Positions 1 through 10,170 of a stretch of DNA of 48,520 nt are shown here, in pieces. A program made the position numbers and the translations under genes. Position 1 is the first letter of the stretch. Every line of letters begins with the position of its first letter. Origin of the DNA: an uncultured Pyrinomonadaceae bacterium (GTDB taxonomy: Bacteria > Acidobacteriota > Blastocatellia > Pyrinomonadales > Pyrinomonadaceae); assembly GCA_902805935.1 (NCBI GenBank), contig CADCUR010000105.1, forward strand, positions 1-48,520. The letters run 5' to 3'. A model generated the notes under the pieces. The model did no database searches, was not told the DNA's origin, and worked only from the letters and a program-made list of their open reading frames with translations.

Positions 1-29
1 AAATAGAAATAAAGTTCAGTTTTTGAACG

Positions 30-76
30 GCACAGAATTTAGTTTTTATAACTCGCTAAATTCTGTGCTATTTTTG
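30..76 (+). terminator. hairpin with T-rich tail, probable terminator of the gene left of the window
   Basis: The 13-base arms at 30-42 and 56-68 are perfect inverted copies, separated by a 13-nt loop and followed by a T-rich stretch. This looks like an intrinsic terminator for an upstream gene outside the window. It also argues that the next coding sequence starts after it. Confidence 0.55.
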
Positions 77-82
77 TATTTG

Positions 83-304
83 ATGTTTGTTGAATCTCTC
101 GAAAAAACCAACGAAAAAACTTTCGACAAATTAATTTGCGAGTCGTGCGGCAAAGAATTTTTCTGCGGCGCGAATATCGAAAAGTGCTGGTGCTTTGCGG
201 TCGAAGTGAAGGCGGAAACTTTGGCGGAATTGCGCGAGAATTTCGAGAGTTGTTTGTGTCGAGATTGTTTGCTTAAATTTTCCAAGAAAAAATTTAGTGA
301 TTGA
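83..304 (+). CDS. small cysteine-rich CWC-family protein
   Basis: This 73-residue protein has the pattern C-x2-CG-x-x-F-x-C near its N-terminus, then a C-W-C triplet, then C-x-C-x2-C near its C-terminus. That is the signature of the cysteine-rich CWC family, small putative metal-binding proteins of unknown role. The frame is open upstream to position 23, but those codons lie inside the terminator-like hairpin at 30-76 and encode unremarkable residues, so I chose the ATG at 83. No clear ribosome binding site precedes it. The next gene follows closely, so the two may be co-transcribed. The family call is good; function is unknown. Confidence 0.6.
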   Translation: MFVESLEKTNEKTFDKLICESCGKEFFCGANIEKCWCFAVEVKAETLAELRENFESCLCRDCLLKFSKKKFSD

Positions 305-305
305 T

Positions 306-635
306 ATGAAAAATTTCTTGAAAATACAGCCTGAAGATTGGGAAAGTGAAAGAGAAATCGGACAAACTTCTTTTATCATTAAAAGGGCGATTATTTTTGC
401 AGTCGTTTTGTTGCCTTTGTTTTTATTGGAAGATTTTTTGTTTAGATCTGAAAATGAAAGTTTTCAAGTTGGCGTAATTGTTATACAAATAATCGGAGTA
501 AGCATTTTTATCAGCGTGAGCGAATGGTATAGCCTCGAATCCGCATTCCAAAAATCTGCGAGAAGGAAAAACTTAGAGAAGATTACAAAATATGGCGAAA
601 AAGAAAAGCAAATTTCTAAGCGGCAAGCGCATTGA
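306..635 (+). CDS. small membrane protein of unknown function
   Basis: This 109-residue protein has two strongly hydrophobic segments, at about residues 26-43 and 54-73, followed by a basic, Lys/Arg-rich cytoplasmic tail. I recognise no family. The ATG at 306 (MKNFLKIQ) is preferred over an in-frame GTG nine bases earlier. Its 3' end overlaps the start of the deoxyhypusine-synthase-like gene by 44 bases, which suggests translational coupling. It begins right after the CWC gene, so the three genes may form one transcription unit. It is real on the basis of its overlap arrangement and membrane-like composition, but it could be fast-evolving. Confidence 0.5.
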   Translation: MKNFLKIQPEDWESEREIGQTSFIIKRAIIFAVVLLPLFLLEDFLFRSENESFQVGVIVIQIIGVSIFISVSEWYSLESAFQKSARRKNLEKITKYGEKEKQISKRQAH

Positions 636-1722
636 CCCGACGCCGATTGATTCAACGACGACGCTCGCCGATTTGGTGGACGAATCTTTTATGGCGTATA
701 ACGCGGCGCGGATTCGTGAGGCGTGTCGCTTGTTTACCAATAAAATGCTGGAGACGAACGTGACGGTCGGCGTCACTTTGACGGGCGCGCTGACGCCGGC
801 GGGTTTGGGAATTTCCGCGCTGATTCCGCTGATCAAAGCCGGATTCATTGATTGGATAATTTCGACGGGCGCGAATCTTTACCACGACACGCATTTCGGC
901 ATCGGTTTATCTCTGCATCAAGGCGACGCGAAAATGGACGACCGCATTTTGCGCGAGGAAGAAGTCGTGCGGATTTACGACATTTTTTTCGATTATTCCG
1001 TTCTGCTCGACACCGACGAATTTTTCCGGCGCGTCATCGAAGGCGAAGAGTTCCAGCGCACGATGAGTTCGGCGGAATTTCATTATTTGTGCGGCAAATA
1101 CGTCCGCGAGCGCGAACGAAAACTAGGGCTGGAAAACAAGTCCTTGCTTGCCGTCGCTTATGAATACGGCGTGCCGGTTTATACGTCTTCGCCCGGCGAT
1201 TCGTCAATCGGAATGAACATCGCCGCCAAAGAATTGCAGGGCAGCAATCTGATCTTAAACCCGAATCTTGATGTCAACGAAACCGCGTCAATCGTTCTTG
1301 CAGCGAAACGCGGCATCGTTCATTCAGGCAAGAAATCCAAAAAAGGCGGCAAGTCGGCGATTTTTATTTTGGGTGGCGGCAGTCCGAAAAATTTCGCGCT
1401 GCAAACCGAGCCGCAGATTCAGGAAGTTCTCGGCATTGACGAGAAAGGTCACGATTATTTTTTGCAGGTGACGGACGCGCGTTCGGACACGGGCGGGTTG
1501 AGCGGAGCGACTCCGGGAGAAGCGGTAAGCTGGGGGAAAATTGACCCCGACCAACTGCCCGACGCGGTGGTCGCGTATGTTGATTCGACCGTCGCGTTGC
1601 CGATTATTACGGCTTACGCGCTTGCCAGGCACGAGCCGCGCGAGCCAAAACGTCTTTACGAACGGCGCGAAGAATTTATGGATTTGCTCAAACGCGAATA
1701 TGAAAAATCAACCCGAAGGTAG
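592..1722 (+). CDS. deoxyhypusine synthase family protein (bacterial polyamine-type)
   Basis: The 376-residue protein matches the deoxyhypusine synthase fold and usual length (about 370). It keeps the motif EAVSWGK around residues 310-316; K316 aligns with the lysine that forms the enzyme-imine intermediate in the eukaryotic enzyme (K329), and E310 with E323. A glycine-rich GGGSPKN stretch and the S-D-T-G segment just before the lysine motif are also typical. Bacteria do not have the hypusine substrate eIF5A, so the likely reaction is an NAD-dependent aminobutyl transfer onto a small polyamine (homospermidine-type synthesis). That substrate is inference from the family. The start overlaps the preceding membrane-protein gene. 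Confidence 0.85.
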   Translation: MAKKKSKFLSGKRIDPTPIDSTTTLADLVDESFMAYNAARIREACRLFTNKMLETNVTVGVTLTGALTPAGLGISALIPLIKAGFIDWIISTGANLYHDTHFGIGLSLHQGDAKMDDRILREEEVVRIYDIFFDYSVLLDTDEFFRRVIEGEEFQRTMSSAEFHYLCGKYVRERERKLGLENKSLLAVAYEYGVPVYTSSPGDSSIGMNIAAKELQGSNLILNPNLDVNETASIVLAAKRGIVHSGKKSKKGGKSAIFILGGGSPKNFALQTEPQIQEVLGIDEKGHDYFLQVTDARSDTGGLSGATPGEAVSWGKIDPDQLPDAVVAYVDSTVALPIITAYALARHEPREPKRLYERREEFMDLLKREYEKSTRR

Positions 1723-1741
1723 TCGTGTCCGGCAATAATTT

Positions 1742-1780
1742 GACCGCCGCGCGAGGCAGCACGCGCCTCGCGCGGCGGTC
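1742..1780 (+). terminator. strong GC-rich hairpin after the deoxyhypusine-synthase-like gene
   Basis: The arms at 1742-1757 and 1765-1780 form a perfect 16-bp GC-rich stem with a 7-nt loop, 20 bases after the stop codon. No uninterrupted T-run follows, so it is either an imperfect intrinsic terminator or a transcript-stabilising 3' hairpin. Confidence 0.5.
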
Positions 1781-1818
1781 GGTTGGGTTATCATAAAAGA
1801 TTCGTGTATTAGGAGAAG

Positions 1819-4800
1819 ATGCGCGACGAAAATAACAATTCAGTTTTGCCCGATTCGGACTCGCCTACAGAGAAGAACAGCGAGCGGCTGAATCTGCTCT
1901 ACGAGATTGGACGAATTCTGGCTTCCTTAGAGACCATGAACGAAGCCGCGCCGCAAATTCTCGAAACGATTTGCCGTGTTCTCCGATTTGAACTCGGCGA
2001 ATTGTGGTGTTTGGACAAAGACGAAACGACTCTGCATCTCGAAAACGTCTGGCATTTGCCCGCCGCGCCGCTGGAGAAAATCATTGCCGACAGCCGCCGC
2101 TTTCGGTTTCCCGTCAATGAAGGTTTGCCTGGCAAAGTTTGGGCGAAAAACGCGCCGGTCTGGATTACCGATTTGAGCAATGAGGACAGTCTGCCGCGCC
2201 GGTTTTTCTTTGAAGAAACGGATTTGCGAAGCGCGTTCGCTTTTCCGATTCTGCTCGGCGAACGATTGCTCGGAGTGTTCAGCTTTTTCAGCCGCCAGTC
2301 GCGTCAGCCGGACAAGGCGTTGCTGCAGATATTTACCGCTGTCGGCAATCAGATCGGACAATTTATCAAACGCGAAAAAATCGAAAGCAGCCTGCGCGAA
2401 TCCGAAGATCGTTACCGCGCGTTTATCACTCAAAGCACCGAAGGCATCTGGCGGTTTGAACTCGACGAAAAATTTTCCGTCCGACTGCCCGTTGACGAAC
2501 AAGTTAAACTCGCCTTCGAGCGCGGTTATCTAGCGGAGTGCAACGACGCGATGGCGCGGATGCACGGTTTGGAAAAAGCGGTGGATTTAGTCGGCAGCCG
2601 CGTCGCGGACTTGCTCGATATATCGGACGCGGCGAACGTCGAATATCTGCGCTCGTTTATCGAATCCGGATATAATTTGATTGACGCCGAATCGCACGAG
2701 AAGAGCGAGGACGGCAGCGACAAGTATTTTCTCAACAGTTTAGTCGGCACGATTGAAGACGGAAATCTCGTTCGGGTTTGGGGAACGCAGCGCGACGTTA
2801 CCGATCAGAAACGCCACGCGCAAGCGATGCGCGAATCCGAGGAAAGTTACCGCATTGTCGCCGAAACCGCCTCGGACGCTGTTATTAAAATTGATGAAGA
2901 CAGCCGGATTTTATTCGTCAATTCGGCGGTCGAAAGAATTTTCGGCTACGCTGTCGAGGAAATGCTCGGACAATCCTTGACGATGATTATGCCTGAAGAG
3001 TTGCGCGCCAGGCATCTCGCCGGAATCCGGCGTTACGTGGAAACCGGCGCGCGCAAATTGTCCTGGGAAAGCCTGGAAATTCCCGCCCGGCACGCCAAAG
3101 GTCATACGTTCGCGCTCGAGATTTCCTTCGGCGCATACAGCGAACATGGCAAACATTTTTTTATCGGCGTCGCCCGCGACATTACCGATCGGAAACAGGC
3201 GGAAAAGCGTTTGACCCTGCTCGGCGAAATCAGCGAGATGACGCGCGTCTTTGAAGACGCGAACGAATTTTTGTTCGCCGTCTCGAAAGCCGTCGGCGAG
3301 CATCTGCGGGTCAGGCGTTGTTTGTTCAATGAAATTGACCTCGAACGAGATTTGGAGACAATTCACGGCGATTACTGCCGCGGCGTGGAATCGGTGGCGG
3401 GCGTCCACCGAATTTCTGATTACAGTTCGATTACTTCCGCCGAAATGATGGCGGGAAAAACCGTCGTCAACCGCGATTCGAAAACCGATTCGCGCACGGC
3501 GGCTGATTACGCTAGAGCTTACGCGCCCAACGGCGAACGCGCTTATGTCGCCGTGCCGCTGATGCGAAAAAATCGTTGGGTGGCTTCGCTGTGGGTAAGC
3601 GATGACGAGCCGCGCGATTGGAGCGGTGCGGAAGTCAATTTGCTCGAAACCATCGCCGAACGAACTTGGACGGCAATCGAAAAATTGCGAATCAACAACG
3701 CTTTGCGCGATTCCGAAGAACGATTGCAGCTTGCTGTTGATATTTCCCGCATCGCTACCTTCGATATTGATTTGACGACCGACGAGGTGCAGACCGACGA
3801 AACGGGTCGCGCCATTTACGGCTTTGAACCCGACGATCCGCTGACTTTTTCCAAGGTTCAATCGCATTTCCACCCGGATGACCGCGACGAAGTTGCACGG
3901 CGGGTTCAAGCGGCGTTCGCGCCCGAAGGCTCGGACGAATTTGAAGTCGAGCAACGCATCATTCGCACGAACGGTGAAGTGCGCTGGATTCGCGTGCGCG
4001 GACGAGCATTTTTTGAAGGCGCGGACGCCGAGCGGCGCGCCGTGCGCTGTCTCGGAACTTACGTTGATATTACTGGCAGCAAACGCGCCGAAGAAAAACT
4101 GCGCGAAAGCGACGCGATTCTGCAAACCATCAATCGCAATTCGCCGACGTTGATTTATCTGAAAGACCGCGACGGGCACATTTTAAATGCAAATAGGGCA
4201 ACGCTTGAAGTAATCGGCAAACCGCCTGCCGATGTAACCGGAAAGAATCACGCCGAATACACCGGAAAAGAAGCGGAAGGTTTAATTATTGCCGAAAACG
4301 ACCGGCAAATTATCGAAGGCGGAAAAACGGAAACTTTTGAGGAGACGGTTTTAGTGGCGGGCGAACCGCACGCCTTTCTTTCGACGAAAACGCCGTATCG
4401 CAATCAATCTGGCGAAATCATCGGGCTGGTCGGCGTGAGCTTCGACATCACCGAACGCAAACACGCCGAAATAGAACGCGAGCGTTTGTTCGCCGAAGCC
4501 GAGCAAGCCCGAGAAATCGCCGAACAAGCCAATCACGCCAAAGACGAGTTTATCGCGCTCGTTTCGCACGAGCTTCGCTCGCCGCTAAATGCGATGCTCG
4601 GCTGGACGCGCATTCTGCAGGAACAAAATCCCGACGAAAAAACAAAAGCATACGCGCTGGACGTGATTGTCAGGAACGCGCGGTCGCAGTCGCGCCTCAT
4701 TGAAGATTTGCTCGATATCGCCCGTGTCGGCAAAGGCAAACTGCGGCTCGAATTGCAGCCGACCGAATTGATTCCGATTATCAACGCGGCAATCGAAATC

Positions 4801-5661
4801 ATTAAACCGGCAGCGGAGGCGGGCAAAATTAAGCTCAGCCAAACGCTCGACCGAACAGCGGATTTTATCACGGGCGACGTTGACCGTCTGCGCCAGGTGA
4901 TTGAAAATTTGCTGTCGAATGCGGTAAAATTCACCACGCCGGGCGGCAGCGTCCGCGTCTCTCTGGAACGAGAAGGACTGGAAGCGAAAATTATCATCAG
5001 CGATACGGGACAGGGAATCAGGCAGGACTTTCTGCCGCAGATTTTTGAACGATTTAAGCAAGCCGACCCATCAACGACCCGGCGGCACGGCGGTCTCGGC
5101 ATCGGTTTATCATTGGCGCGAGATTTGGTAGAATTACACGGCGGCGCGATTTCGGCAGAGAGCGCAGGCGAAGGCAAAGGCGCAACTTTCACCGTAACGT
5201 TGCCTCTGCGAATGGTGGCGCCGATTAAAGAAAACTCAGACAAGGTGGAATTTATGCACGCTCAGGGAAAATTAAGCGGTTTTTGGATTTTGGCGGTCGA
5301 CGACGAAGCGGACGCCCGCGAACTCGTTTCGTTTATGCTGCAAATCAACGGAGCGAAAGTAACGACGGCGAATTCGGCGGTCGAGGCACTCGATATTTTA
5401 AAAAGCTCGGACGGGCGGCTGCCCGATATTCTGCTCTCCGATATTAGTATGCCGAATGAGAGCGGCTACGCGCTGCTCGAAAAAATTCGCGCGCTGCCGA
5501 GCGAACACGGCGGACAAATCCCGGCGGTCGCGCTGACGGCTTTCAATCGCCCCGAAGACCGCGAAGCGGCGTTCGACGCGGGCTTTCAAAAACATCTCGG
5601 TAAGCCGGTCGAACCCGACGATTTGATTTCCGCGATTATCGAAACAGCCGGAGCAAAATAA
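1819..5661 (+). CDS. hybrid sensor histidine kinase (GAF-PAS-PAS-GAF-PAS-PAS-HisKA-HATPase-REC)
   Basis: This 1280-residue protein is a cytoplasmic multisensor kinase; no membrane segment is visible. In order it has a GAF domain (about 22-185), PAS domains starting near 193 and 342, a second GAF (about 465-625), PAS domains near 632 and 765, a HisKA dimerisation domain with the phospho-acceptor His917 in VSHELRSP, and a HATPase_c domain with N-box (LLSNAVKF) and glycine boxes (DTGQGI, GGLGIGLSLA). A C-terminal receiver domain carries the phospho-acceptor Asp1208 in LLSDISMP. The receiver suggests internal phosphotransfer or a phosphorelay. A good ribosome binding site (aggag at 1811) supports the start. 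No partner regulator gene is adjacent, so the output is unknown. Two GAF and four PAS domains make it unusually long. Confidence 0.93.
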   Translation: MRDENNNSVLPDSDSPTEKNSERLNLLYEIGRILASLETMNEAAPQILETICRVLRFELGELWCLDKDETTLHLENVWHLPAAPLEKIIADSRRFRFPVNEGLPGKVWAKNAPVWITDLSNEDSLPRRFFFEETDLRSAFAFPILLGERLLGVFSFFSRQSRQPDKALLQIFTAVGNQIGQFIKREKIESSLRESEDRYRAFITQSTEGIWRFELDEKFSVRLPVDEQVKLAFERGYLAECNDAMARMHGLEKAVDLVGSRVADLLDISDAANVEYLRSFIESGYNLIDAESHEKSEDGSDKYFLNSLVGTIEDGNLVRVWGTQRDVTDQKRHAQAMRESEESYRIVAETASDAVIKIDEDSRILFVNSAVERIFGYAVEEMLGQSLTMIMPEELRARHLAGIRRYVETGARKLSWESLEIPARHAKGHTFALEISFGAYSEHGKHFFIGVARDITDRKQAEKRLTLLGEISEMTRVFEDANEFLFAVSKAVGEHLRVRRCLFNEIDLERDLETIHGDYCRGVESVAGVHRISDYSSITSAEMMAGKTVVNRDSKTDSRTAADYARAYAPNGERAYVAVPLMRKNRWVASLWVSDDEPRDWSGAEVNLLETIAERTWTAIEKLRINNALRDSEERLQLAVDISRIATFDIDLTTDEVQTDETGRAIYGFEPDDPLTFSKVQSHFHPDDRDEVARRVQAAFAPEGSDEFEVEQRIIRTNGEVRWIRVRGRAFFEGADAERRAVRCLGTYVDITGSKRAEEKLRESDAILQTINRNSPTLIYLKDRDGHILNANRATLEVIGKPPADVTGKNHAEYTGKEAEGLIIAENDRQIIEGGKTETFEETVLVAGEPHAFLSTKTPYRNQSGEIIGLVGVSFDITERKHAEIERERLFAEAEQAREIAEQANHAKDEFIALVSHELRSPLNAMLGWTRILQEQNPDEKTKAYALDVIVRNARSQSRLIEDLLDIARVGKGKLRLELQPTELIPIINAAIEIIKPAAEAGKIKLSQTLDRTADFITGDVDRLRQVIENLLSNAVKFTTPGGSVRVSLEREGLEAKIIISDTGQGIRQDFLPQIFERFKQADPSTTRRHGGLGIGLSLARDLVELHGGAISAESAGEGKGATFTVTLPLRMVAPIKENSDKVEFMHAQGKLSGFWILAVDDEADARELVSFMLQINGAKVTTANSAVEALDILKSSDGRLPDILLSDISMPNESGYALLEKIRALPSEHGGQIPAVALTAFNRPEDREAAFDAGFQKHLGKPVEPDDLISAIIETAGAK

Positions 5662-5663
5662 CG

Positions 5664-5719
5664 GATAAAGGATGAGGGATGAATAAAACAAGATTTTTAT
5701 TCATCCCTCATCCTTTATC
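5664..5719. repeat. word-repeat palindrome between the kinase and the biotin carrier gene
   Basis: A perfect 25-bp inverted repeat (arms 5664-5688 and 5695-5719, 6-nt loop) is built from the near-repeated words ggataaa, ggatgag, ggatgaa. The right arm ends 10 bases before the ATG at 5730. It could terminate the kinase transcript, or control initiation of the next gene if the transcript continues. Confidence 0.75.
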
Positions 5720-5729
5720 TTTCATCTCT

Positions 5730-6239
5730 ATGAAACTTGTCGCCGAACTCAATCAGAAAAAACACACGGTTCAAATCACGCGTGGCGACGGTTTGAATCT
5801 GACCGCCGAAATTGACGGGCGCGTTTACGAACTCGAAGCGTCCGAACCCGAACCGAACGTTTACTTGTTCAAGCATGCGAATCGAATTTATCAAATCTTC
5901 GTTTCCCCAAATGAAAAATCTGGGGAATCTTACCAGGCGAGTGTCGGAAATTACGACTACGAAATAAAAATCATTGACCCAAAACGCTTGCGCGGCAGCG
6001 GCGCGAGCGCGGGGCAAGCAGAGGGAGCGTCGGAAATCAAAACCGCCATGCCCGGCAAAGTCGTGCGCGTTTTGACCGAAGTCGGCGCGGACGTAAAGAC
6101 AGGCGACGGCGTGATAATCGTCGAAGCAATGAAGATGCAGAATGAAATGAAATCGCCGAAAGACGGCACGGTTAAAGAAATCCGTTACCCCGAAGGCGCG
6201 ACCGTCAACGCGGGCGATATTCTGGCGGTCATCGAATAA
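5730..6239 (+). CDS. biotin/lipoyl attachment domain protein (biotin carboxyl carrier type)
   Basis: The 169-residue protein ends in a biotinyl domain (about residues 95-169) with the motif EAMKMQNEM; Lys135 is the expected biotinylation site. This is the carrier subunit type used by acetyl-, propionyl- or other acyl-CoA or pyruvate carboxylases. The N-terminal half is a beta-rich region of unknown role, typical of stand-alone carriers paired with acyl-CoA carboxylases. The frame is open back to 5679, but that stretch lies in the palindrome at 5664-5719; the MKLVAEL start at 5730 is better. No carboxylase subunit is adjacent, so the partner must be encoded elsewhere. Confidence 0.82.
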   Translation: MKLVAELNQKKHTVQITRGDGLNLTAEIDGRVYELEASEPEPNVYLFKHANRIYQIFVSPNEKSGESYQASVGNYDYEIKIIDPKRLRGSGASAGQAEGASEIKTAMPGKVVRVLTEVGADVKTGDGVIIVEAMKMQNEMKSPKDGTVKEIRYPEGATVNAGDILAVIE

Positions 6240-6270
6240 TTTTTGCAATCGAACAATTTTTGCACAAGCG

Positions 6271-6330
6271 TTTAGAGTCCGAACTTTTGTTAATTTCTTA
6301 AGACAAACAAAAGTTCGGACTCTAAATTTT
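6271..6330. terminator. bidirectional terminator between the biotin carrier gene and mutL
   Basis: Perfect 20-bp arms at 6271-6290 and 6307-6326 with a 16-nt loop, A/T-rich at both outer ends, lie between convergent genes. This is well placed to stop transcription from both sides. Confidence 0.8.
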
Positions 6331-8397
6331 TTATGTGCGGTGAAAACCGCGCTCGATGTCCTTCATCGTCAAACGCAAAATCACGGGTCGCCCGTGCGGG
6401 CAGGTCGTCGGCGAAGACGTAACGAGCAGTTTATCAATCAGCCATTGCATTTTCTCCGCCGTGAGTTTCATATTGATTTTCACGGCGGCTTTGCACGCCA
6501 GACTCGCCGCGATTCGGTCGCGCAGATTTTCGCGCGCGCCGCCGAATTTTTCTCGTTCAACCGTGTCCAAAATTTCCGCCAGCAGATTTCTGACTTCGGA
6601 AGCGGGCAAATCGGTCGGCACAGCTTTGACGGCAATGGTTCTGCCGGAGAGTTTCATCAGCGCGAAACCTAAATTTTCAAGTTCCGTTTCGACCAAATCG
6701 AAAGCGGCGGCTTGCGCCGGAGTCAAATCAATCGTTTCGGGGAGCAGAAGATTTTGTGATTCGATTTTTCGCATCGTTTCCGCACGCCGGAATTTGTCGA
6801 ACAAAATTCGCTCGTGCGCGACGTGCTGGTCTATAAGCAGCAAACCTTCGTTGTCAACGGCGATGATAAAGCTGTCGTGCAGTTGACTGACGGGGCGAAT
6901 TTTCGCCGACGAAAGATTCTCCGGCTCGATTGCTTTCGGGATTTTCGCAGCGGAATCGGTTGGCGGCAAAACCGCTTCTCGGTTTGGTATTTGATATTTG
7001 GGATTTGGGATTTCGTTTTGCTCGTCGGTTTCAGTTTTTCGAGGCGAAATTTCGCCCAAGCGAGTTTGAACTTCAGTTTCAAAATCGTTTGAATAAACGG
7101 CGGTTTCAAATTCGCCGAACGGTGCGCCCGTTTGTTCGAGCGCATTTTCGCTCAAACGATTTTCTCTCGATTCATTTTCGCCGGTTCGGTTTTTCGGCGA
7201 TTGATTCTGCCCGCCTGTTTGATTTGTTTTAGCCGCTTCACTCGGCGCGGCGTTTTGAAATTTGAAATCGGAAATTTGAAATTCAATTTTATTTTGTTCC
7301 GGCAAACGATCTTCAGCGTTTGGTTTTTGGTCTTGGTTTTCAAATCCCAGATCCGCTGTAGTCCCAAAACCCGAATCGGCGCGCGGTTTCGCGTCGCTCA
7401 AAATTCCCGCGTTTCGCAGCGCGCCGCGAATCGCCTCGCTGATCGTTTCTTTGACGGCTTCGCTGCGCCGAAAGCGCACTTCGGTTTTTGCCGGATGGAC
7501 GTTGACGTCTAGTTCCTCAAACGGAATATCAAGAAATAAAAACGCCACCGGATAAACGCCGTGCGGCAGAACCGAACGGAAGCCTTCCAAAAGTCCGCCC
7601 GCGATAATTTTGTCTCGGACAAATCTGCCGTTGATAAAAAAGTATTGCCCGTCGCGTGTCGAGCGGCGTTCGCGCGGCGCGGAAACGAAACCGCTGACGC
7701 GGGCGACGAATTCGCGTCCGCCTTCGACCTTTAAAAGACTTTCGATCATTTGCGCACCGAAAATCTGATACGCCCGCTCGCGCAAATCAGCGGCGGGAGA
7801 GACGCGCAAAATCTCGCGCCCGTTGTTGGTTAAGGTCAAAGCGATTTTCGGATTGGCGAGCGCGTAATGCGTGACGATATTCGTTAAATGATAATTTTCC
7901 GTCGCTTCGGAACGCATAAATTTCCGACGCGCCGGCGTGTTGAAAAACAATTCGCGCACGGTAATGGTCGTTCCCGCCGAACGCGCCGAGTCTTTAACGT
8001 CAACCAACCGCCCGCCTTCGATAAAAACGCGAGTGGCGGCTTCGGCGTCTGCGGTTTTCGTCACGAGTTCGACTTTGGCGACCGACGCAATCGAAGCGAG
8101 AGCCTCGCCGCGAAAGCCGAGCGTTTGGATTTTTGATAAATCTTCCAAAGATTTTATTTTCGATGTCGCGTGACGTTCAAAGGCGAGAATCGCGTCATCG
8201 CGCGCCATTCCTTCGCCGTCGTCGGAGACGCGCATAAGGCGTCTGCCGCCGAGTTCGATGTCAATCTGCAATCTTTTTGCACCCGCGTCGAGCGCGTTTT
8301 CCAACAATTCTTTGACGACCGACGCCGGACGCTCGACAACTTCGCCCGCCGCGATTTGATTGGCTAAATTGTCGGGTAAAATTTTAATTTTGTTCAT
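6331..8397 (-). CDS. mutL: DNA mismatch repair protein MutL
   Basis: This 688-residue MutL begins with the GHKL ATPase domain (ENALDAGA, DDGEGM, GFRGEAL motifs in residues 1-140) followed by the transducer domain to about residue 330. The C-terminal domain starts near residue 505 and carries DQHVAHERILFD (Asp523 onwards), ACKAAVK and CPHGRP, the metal-binding motifs of endonuclease-type MutL proteins. The last acidic residue of the DQHA motif is Asp instead of Glu. The linker between the domains is long (about 165 residues), Pro/Asn/Gln-rich, and contains peptides encoded by word-repeat DNA at 6985-7015, 7255-7290 and 7310-7372. The reading frame is intact. mutL is divergent from atpD with a 148-bp spacer. 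Confidence 0.96.
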   Translation of the reverse strand: MNKIKILPDNLANQIAAGEVVERPASVVKELLENALDAGAKRLQIDIELGGRRLMRVSDDGEGMARDDAILAFERHATSKIKSLEDLSKIQTLGFRGEALASIASVAKVELVTKTADAEAATRVFIEGGRLVDVKDSARSAGTTITVRELFFNTPARRKFMRSEATENYHLTNIVTHYALANPKIALTLTNNGREILRVSPAADLRERAYQIFGAQMIESLLKVEGGREFVARVSGFVSAPRERRSTRDGQYFFINGRFVRDKIIAGGLLEGFRSVLPHGVYPVAFLFLDIPFEELDVNVHPAKTEVRFRRSEAVKETISEAIRGALRNAGILSDAKPRADSGFGTTADLGFENQDQKPNAEDRLPEQNKIEFQISDFKFQNAAPSEAAKTNQTGGQNQSPKNRTGENESRENRLSENALEQTGAPFGEFETAVYSNDFETEVQTRLGEISPRKTETDEQNEIPNPKYQIPNREAVLPPTDSAAKIPKAIEPENLSSAKIRPVSQLHDSFIIAVDNEGLLLIDQHVAHERILFDKFRRAETMRKIESQNLLLPETIDLTPAQAAAFDLVETELENLGFALMKLSGRTIAVKAVPTDLPASEVRNLLAEILDTVEREKFGGARENLRDRIAASLACKAAVKINMKLTAEKMQWLIDKLLVTSSPTTCPHGRPVILRLTMKDIERGFHRT
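6985..7015. repeat. word-repeat segment inside the mutL linker
   Basis: The plus strand reads as tandem variants of the word atttggg/atttgat. On the mutL strand it encodes a NPKYQIPN-like peptide in the low-conservation linker. Similar words form the intergenic hairpins elsewhere in the window. Confidence 0.55.
7255..7372. repeat. two adjacent word-repeat segments inside the mutL linker
   Basis: Positions 7255-7290 repeat gaaatttgaaat-type words and 7310-7372 contain ttggttttt/tcttgg words followed by atccgctgtagtcc at 7351-7364. The latter part has a close counterpart inside cheA (27960-27973, atccgttgtagtcc). Both copies are in frame and encode related peptides (GTTADLGF in MutL, RTTTDCGF in CheA). 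Confidence 0.65.
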
Positions 8398-8461
8398 TGA
8401 TTTATGACTTTAGTAAATTTTATCAAATCAATGCCGAGGCTGCCGCAAAATCTTCTCGTCT

Positions 8462-10063
<1,602 letters not shown>

Positions 10064-10069
10064 AAGTTT

Positions 10070-10169
10070 TTAGTCCTTCGTCCTTAGTCCTTGGTTAGTT
10101 GAGTGTAACTCTCGAATTCGAGCTAAAGAAAAACAAAGGACAAGGGATAAAGGACGAAGGACGAAGGAC
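10070..10169. repeat. word-repeat inverted element between atpD and atpC
   Basis: The left side (10070-10095) repeats tagtcctt/cgtcctt words and the right side (10133-10169) repeats ggacaag, ggataaa, ggacgaa, ggacgaa. Together they form an imperfect long inverted repeat around a non-repetitive centre. The right side ends one base before the atpC ATG, and its last gaagga word is the only Shine-Dalgarno-like sequence for atpC. Confidence 0.7.
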
Positions 10170-10170
10170 A

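Noticed and set aside
23-82. Longer start for the CWC protein at position 23
   Set aside because: The extra 20 codons lie inside the terminator-like hairpin and are not part of the family pattern.
2911-4179. Long open frame (422 codons) on the minus strand inside the hybrid kinase gene
   Set aside because: It runs antisense to an intact, well-conserved kinase and gives no recognisable family. Long antisense frames are common in genes with this codon usage.
6985-7372. Repeat-containing mutL linker as a frameshift or pseudogene
   Set aside because: The frame is open from the ATPase domain to the C-terminal endonuclease motifs, and both domains are intact.
10070-10169. Inverted repeat around the atpD-atpC gap as insertion-sequence ends
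   Set aside because: There is no transposase, no target-site duplication, and the arms are internally tandem words.
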